Shown: in pieces, positions 62,225 to 64,000 of the stretch | Layout of the letters: every line of letters begins with the position of its first letter | Numbering within the stretch: the stretch's first letter is position 1 | Assembly (NCBI RefSeq): GCF_002742625.1 | Contig: NZ_PEBF01000001.1 | Span: 3,100,001 to 3,164,000, forward strand | Origin: Caulobacter sp. FWC2 | GTDB taxonomy: Bacteria; Pseudomonadota; Alphaproteobacteria; Caulobacterales; Caulobacteraceae | Length of the DNA stretch: 64,000 bases | Reading direction: 5' to 3' | Translations under genes and position numbers: made by a program | Notes under the pieces: generated by a model | What the model was told of the DNA's origin: nothing | What the model saw: only the letters and a program-made list of their open reading frames with translations | Database searches by the model: none

Positions 62225-62704
62225 TTAGCGGGCGCGCGCGAGCATGGCGCCCATCTGGTCGATCTCCTGCTGCTGGCCCTTGATGATCGTGGCGCAAAGG
62301 CGCCGGATCTCGGGGTCCTTCACAGGCGCGCGTCCGCACATCAGGATCGCGCCGGCGTGATGCGGGATCATCGAGCGCAGGAACTCGCGATCGCCGACCA
62401 GCCACTGGTGGCGGATGGCCGCGAAACACAAGACCCCGATGACGAGGCTGGACGCGACCAAGCCGCGATTGAGGCCCTTGCTCGGATACATCATGCCCAT
62501 GAGAAGAAGTTCGAGCAGCACCATCGGCGCGGTCATCAAGCCGGCCATGTAGGCCTGGTTGAAGCTTGGATGGATGTTCGCGGCCCTGTCGACCATGGCG
62601 TACATCAGGACGTACATGGCCAGGAACGACAGGGCGGTCATGACCGCCAGGCGCAGGTAGGGCCTATGGTGTTGATGATTTTCAGGCGCGTGCTGCTCGG
62701 CCAT
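62225..62704 (-). CDS. DUF305-family membrane protein
   Basis: A 159-residue protein from ATG 62704 (MAEQHAPENHQHH). It has three to four membrane segments and a C-terminal DUF305 motif (SMIPHHAGAILMCGRAP, with His-His). DUF305 proteins are common beside copper resistance genes. The N-terminal His-rich tail may bind metal. Confidence 0.82.
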   Translation of the reverse strand: MAEQHAPENHQHHRPYLRLAVMTALSFLAMYVLMYAMVDRAANIHPSFNQAYMAGLMTAPMVLLELLLMGMMYPSKGLNRGLVASSLVIGVLCFAAIRHQWLVGDREFLRSMIPHHAGAILMCGRAPVKDPEIRRLCATIIKGQQQEIDQMGAMLARAR

Positions 62705-62998
62705 GACTGTCTCCAGGAGACCCGAGCAGCCGCCGCCACGGTCGCGTCGCGCTGATGCCCAAACCGGGTCCGACGCTGCCAAAACCGGCGAACGGCGCCC
62801 CCGTTCCGCTTCTGAAAATATTCGCCACGATGGCGCGAAAGGGTCGAGGGATGATCCGGGCCAGCGCGTATTGGACCAGATCGGCGGCTTTCGGGGTTTG
62901 TCTCCAAGCCGTCACCAGTCCGCGCCGCGGTCGCGGCGAACCGCGTTCAGGAATTGTCCGTACATGACGACGCCGTGCGACTGCGCTAAGCTTACCCG

Positions 62999-63361
62999 AT
63001 GCTAAGGCATGCGCTCGCTTTCCTGGCCGCCGTGGCCCTCGCGTTCAGTCCGCTGGCGGTCAACGCCGCGCGGGCCGATTGCGACATGGCTGGCATGGAC
63101 GCGATGGCCATGGTCGCCATGGCCCCCGCCGGCGACGACGCGGCTCAGGCTGATCCTTGCTGTGACCACGGCAAGGCCATGTCGGCTAAGGATTGCGCCA
63201 AGGCTTGCGCGGTCAGTTGCGCCCTGTCCGTCGCCGCCCCCTGCGAGGGCTCGGCGATGCCGGTCGCCGTCAGCTATCGCGTCGAGACGAGCTGGTCGAA
63301 CACCAGCGGTCGCACGCACCGGCTCATCCTCGAAGATCCGCCTCCACGAACGATCGCCTAG
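62999..63361 (+). CDS. Small exported Cys/Met-rich protein
   Basis: A 120-residue protein with a signal peptide (MLRHALAFLAAVALAFSPLAVNAARA). The mature part is rich in Met (MAGMDAMAMVAMAP) and Cys (CCDHGKAMSAKDCAKACAVSCALS). The Cys/Met content suggests metal binding in the periplasm. It starts the plus-strand set that leads to the TolC-like gene at the right edge. No named family. Confidence 0.7.
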   Translation: MLRHALAFLAAVALAFSPLAVNAARADCDMAGMDAMAMVAMAPAGDDAAQADPCCDHGKAMSAKDCAKACAVSCALSVAAPCEGSAMPVAVSYRVETSWSNTSGRTHRLILEDPPPRTIA

Positions 63362-63430
63362 GACCGGCCCAAAGGCCGATCCACGTCCATCGCTCGTTTC
63401 ATGCGCCCGCCCTGCCGGGCGCGTGTGATC

Positions 63431-63448
63431 GCCCGCGCTCTCGCGGGC
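63431..63448 (+). terminator. Hairpin between two small exported-protein genes
   Basis: A perfect 7-bp stem (GCCCGCG / CGCGGGC) with loop CTCT, 70 bases after the stop of the Cys/Met-rich gene and 30 bases before the next start. Terminator-like but with no clear T-run; it may be an attenuator. Confidence 0.4.
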
Positions 63449-63477
63449 TGGCTTTCCGATCTTCAAGGATGACCCTC

Positions 63478-63708
63478 ATGTCTCCCCGCATCATCGCGCT
63501 GGCGCTCGTCGCCAGCCTTGCTTCCCTGGCGACGGCCTCGGCCGCCGCGCCACGCGCCTGCGGCCATCTGCAGGCCCTCCCCGCGCCCGCCAATCCCAAG
63601 GACGTCTTCCGGCGCGCCGCGTGGGTTTGCGACATGCCGGCCGATTGTATGCCGCACGCCGTCGCCGGCGTCGACGGCGCGTTCCAACCGGCCCGCTCGC
63701 CTCGCTAG
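63478..63708 (+). CDS. 76-residue exported hypothetical protein
   Basis: ATG 63478 has AAGGA seven bases upstream; the ATG nine bases earlier is too close to that site. A signal peptide (SPRIIALALVASLASLATASA) precedes a small mature part with three Cys (PRACGHLQ, AWVCDMPADCMPH). No family is recognised. It lies in the copper block and may be a periplasmic metal-binding peptide. Confidence 0.62.
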   Translation: MSPRIIALALVASLASLATASAAAPRACGHLQALPAPANPKDVFRRAAWVCDMPADCMPHAVAGVDGAFQPARSPR

Positions 63709-63760
63709 CTCGGGTGGGACGGGCGGGGACCGATCCCCTGTCGTCGCCCGTCCCGTCCGG

Positions 63761-63794
63761 CCCCGGCGAGGCGGCTGCAAACGCCTCGCCGGGG
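63761..63794. repeat. Large perfect hairpin before the TolC-like gene
   Basis: A 13-bp perfect stem (CCCCGGCGAGGCG / CGCCTCGCCGGGG) with an 8-base loop. It is stronger than the other hairpins of the window. With no T-run, a role in attenuation or transcript processing is as likely as termination. Confidence 0.5.
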
Positions 63795-63833
63795 CGCTGC
63801 CCCTTCACGGCTGCCTCCAGGATTTTCGTCCCC

Positions 63834-64000
63834 ATGCGTATTCTTCCTCTTCTGGCCGGACTGAGCTTGGCCAGCGCCGCCCAGGCCGCGCCCCTCACCT
63901 ACGCCCAGGCCCTCGACGCGGCCGCCGCCAACGCGCCGTCCCTGCGCGCCGCCGCCTTGCAGGTCGACGCCGCCAAGGCCTCGGCCAAGGCGGCCGGCGC
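63834..64000 (+). CDS. TolC-family outer membrane efflux protein, partial
   Basis: The first 55 residues are present: a signal peptide (MRILPLLAGLSLASAAQA) and APLTYAQALDAAAANAPSLRAAALQVDAA, which is the start of outer membrane efflux proteins of the CusC/CzcC type (family landmarks LTYAQALDAA and the following helix). It continues beyond the right edge. Presumably it begins a metal RND efflux operon. Confidence 0.75.
   Translation, partial: MRILPLLAGLSLASAAQAAPLTYAQALDAAAANAPSLRAAALQVDAAKASAKAAG

Noticed and set aside
1..64000. tRNA, rRNA, IS elements and CRISPR arrays
   Set aside because: No cloverleaf-type sequence, transposase frame with terminal repeats or repeat-spacer pattern was recognised by reading; a dedicated search would be needed to be certain.

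Overview
The window is GC-rich (about two-thirds G+C by eye) and reads as an alphaproteobacterium, most likely Caulobacter or a close relative in the Caulobacteraceae. The main evidence is the lasso peptide locus: two short precursors with a leader-core layout, a split B/cyclase pair, a lasso isopeptidase, and a FecI-FecR-TonB receptor signalling set, an arrangement typical of Caulobacter, Asticcacaulis and sphingomonads. No rRNA, tRNA, CRISPR array, transposase or integrase was recognised. Everything seen is accessory: four cargo blocks side by side.

Block 1 (1-22.2 kb) looks like a defence island of mostly unfamiliar genes. It holds a three-gene overlapping operon around a PD-(D/E)xK nuclease (375-2489), small HEPN-like or DUF5677-like proteins, an Mrr-nuclease/nSTAND NTPase (6938-9229), a nucleotide-Rossmann plus nuclease-like protein (9417-10304), a frameshifted nuclease (10310-10788), and a 1263-residue protein ending in a PD-(D/E)xK domain (10907-14698). 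It also holds a three-gene overlapping set of SMC/Rad50-like ATPase, small middle protein and flavin-Rossmann protein (15076-21211) that fits the ABC-three-component (ABC-3C) conflict systems. Two near-identical XRE regulators, each with the same 22-bp upstream element, close the block.

Block 2 (22.2-33.2 kb) is a lasso peptide cluster. The plus strand carries an ECF sigma factor, an anti-sigma, a TonB receptor with an STN signalling domain, and an isopeptidase. The convergent minus strand carries a GntR regulator, two precursors, the B protein (PqqD-like plus protease) and the asparagine-synthetase-like cyclase. The predicted cores both start with Ala and carry Glu at position 9. Presumed logic: the peptides are made, exported by a transporter not seen here, re-imported through the TonB receptor, sensed by FecR/FecI, and opened by the isopeptidase.

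Block 3 (33.4-35.8 kb) contains an XRE regulator and DUF6499/DUF2285 proteins, the regulatory kit of integrative conjugative elements, without the rest of an element. A 950-bp gene-free stretch follows.

Block 4 (36.7-64 kb) is a metal/metalloid island. The arsenic part has arsJ and its GAPDH partner (arsenate export as 1-arseno-3-phosphoglycerate) bracketing an unusual HMA2-type P-type ATPase with two small membrane proteins. It also has an ArsR-like/EcsC fusion, two PstS-like proteins, two kinds of arsenate reductase, ACR3, an MFS pump, ArsH, two ArsR regulators and a truncated arsN acetyltransferase. The copper part has a Cu P-type ATPase, CopC, CopD, CusF-like, CopB and CopA proteins. These are followed by a CnrYXH-like sensor/anti-sigma/sigma trio, a DUF305 protein, two small secreted proteins and the start of a TolC-family efflux protein at the right edge.
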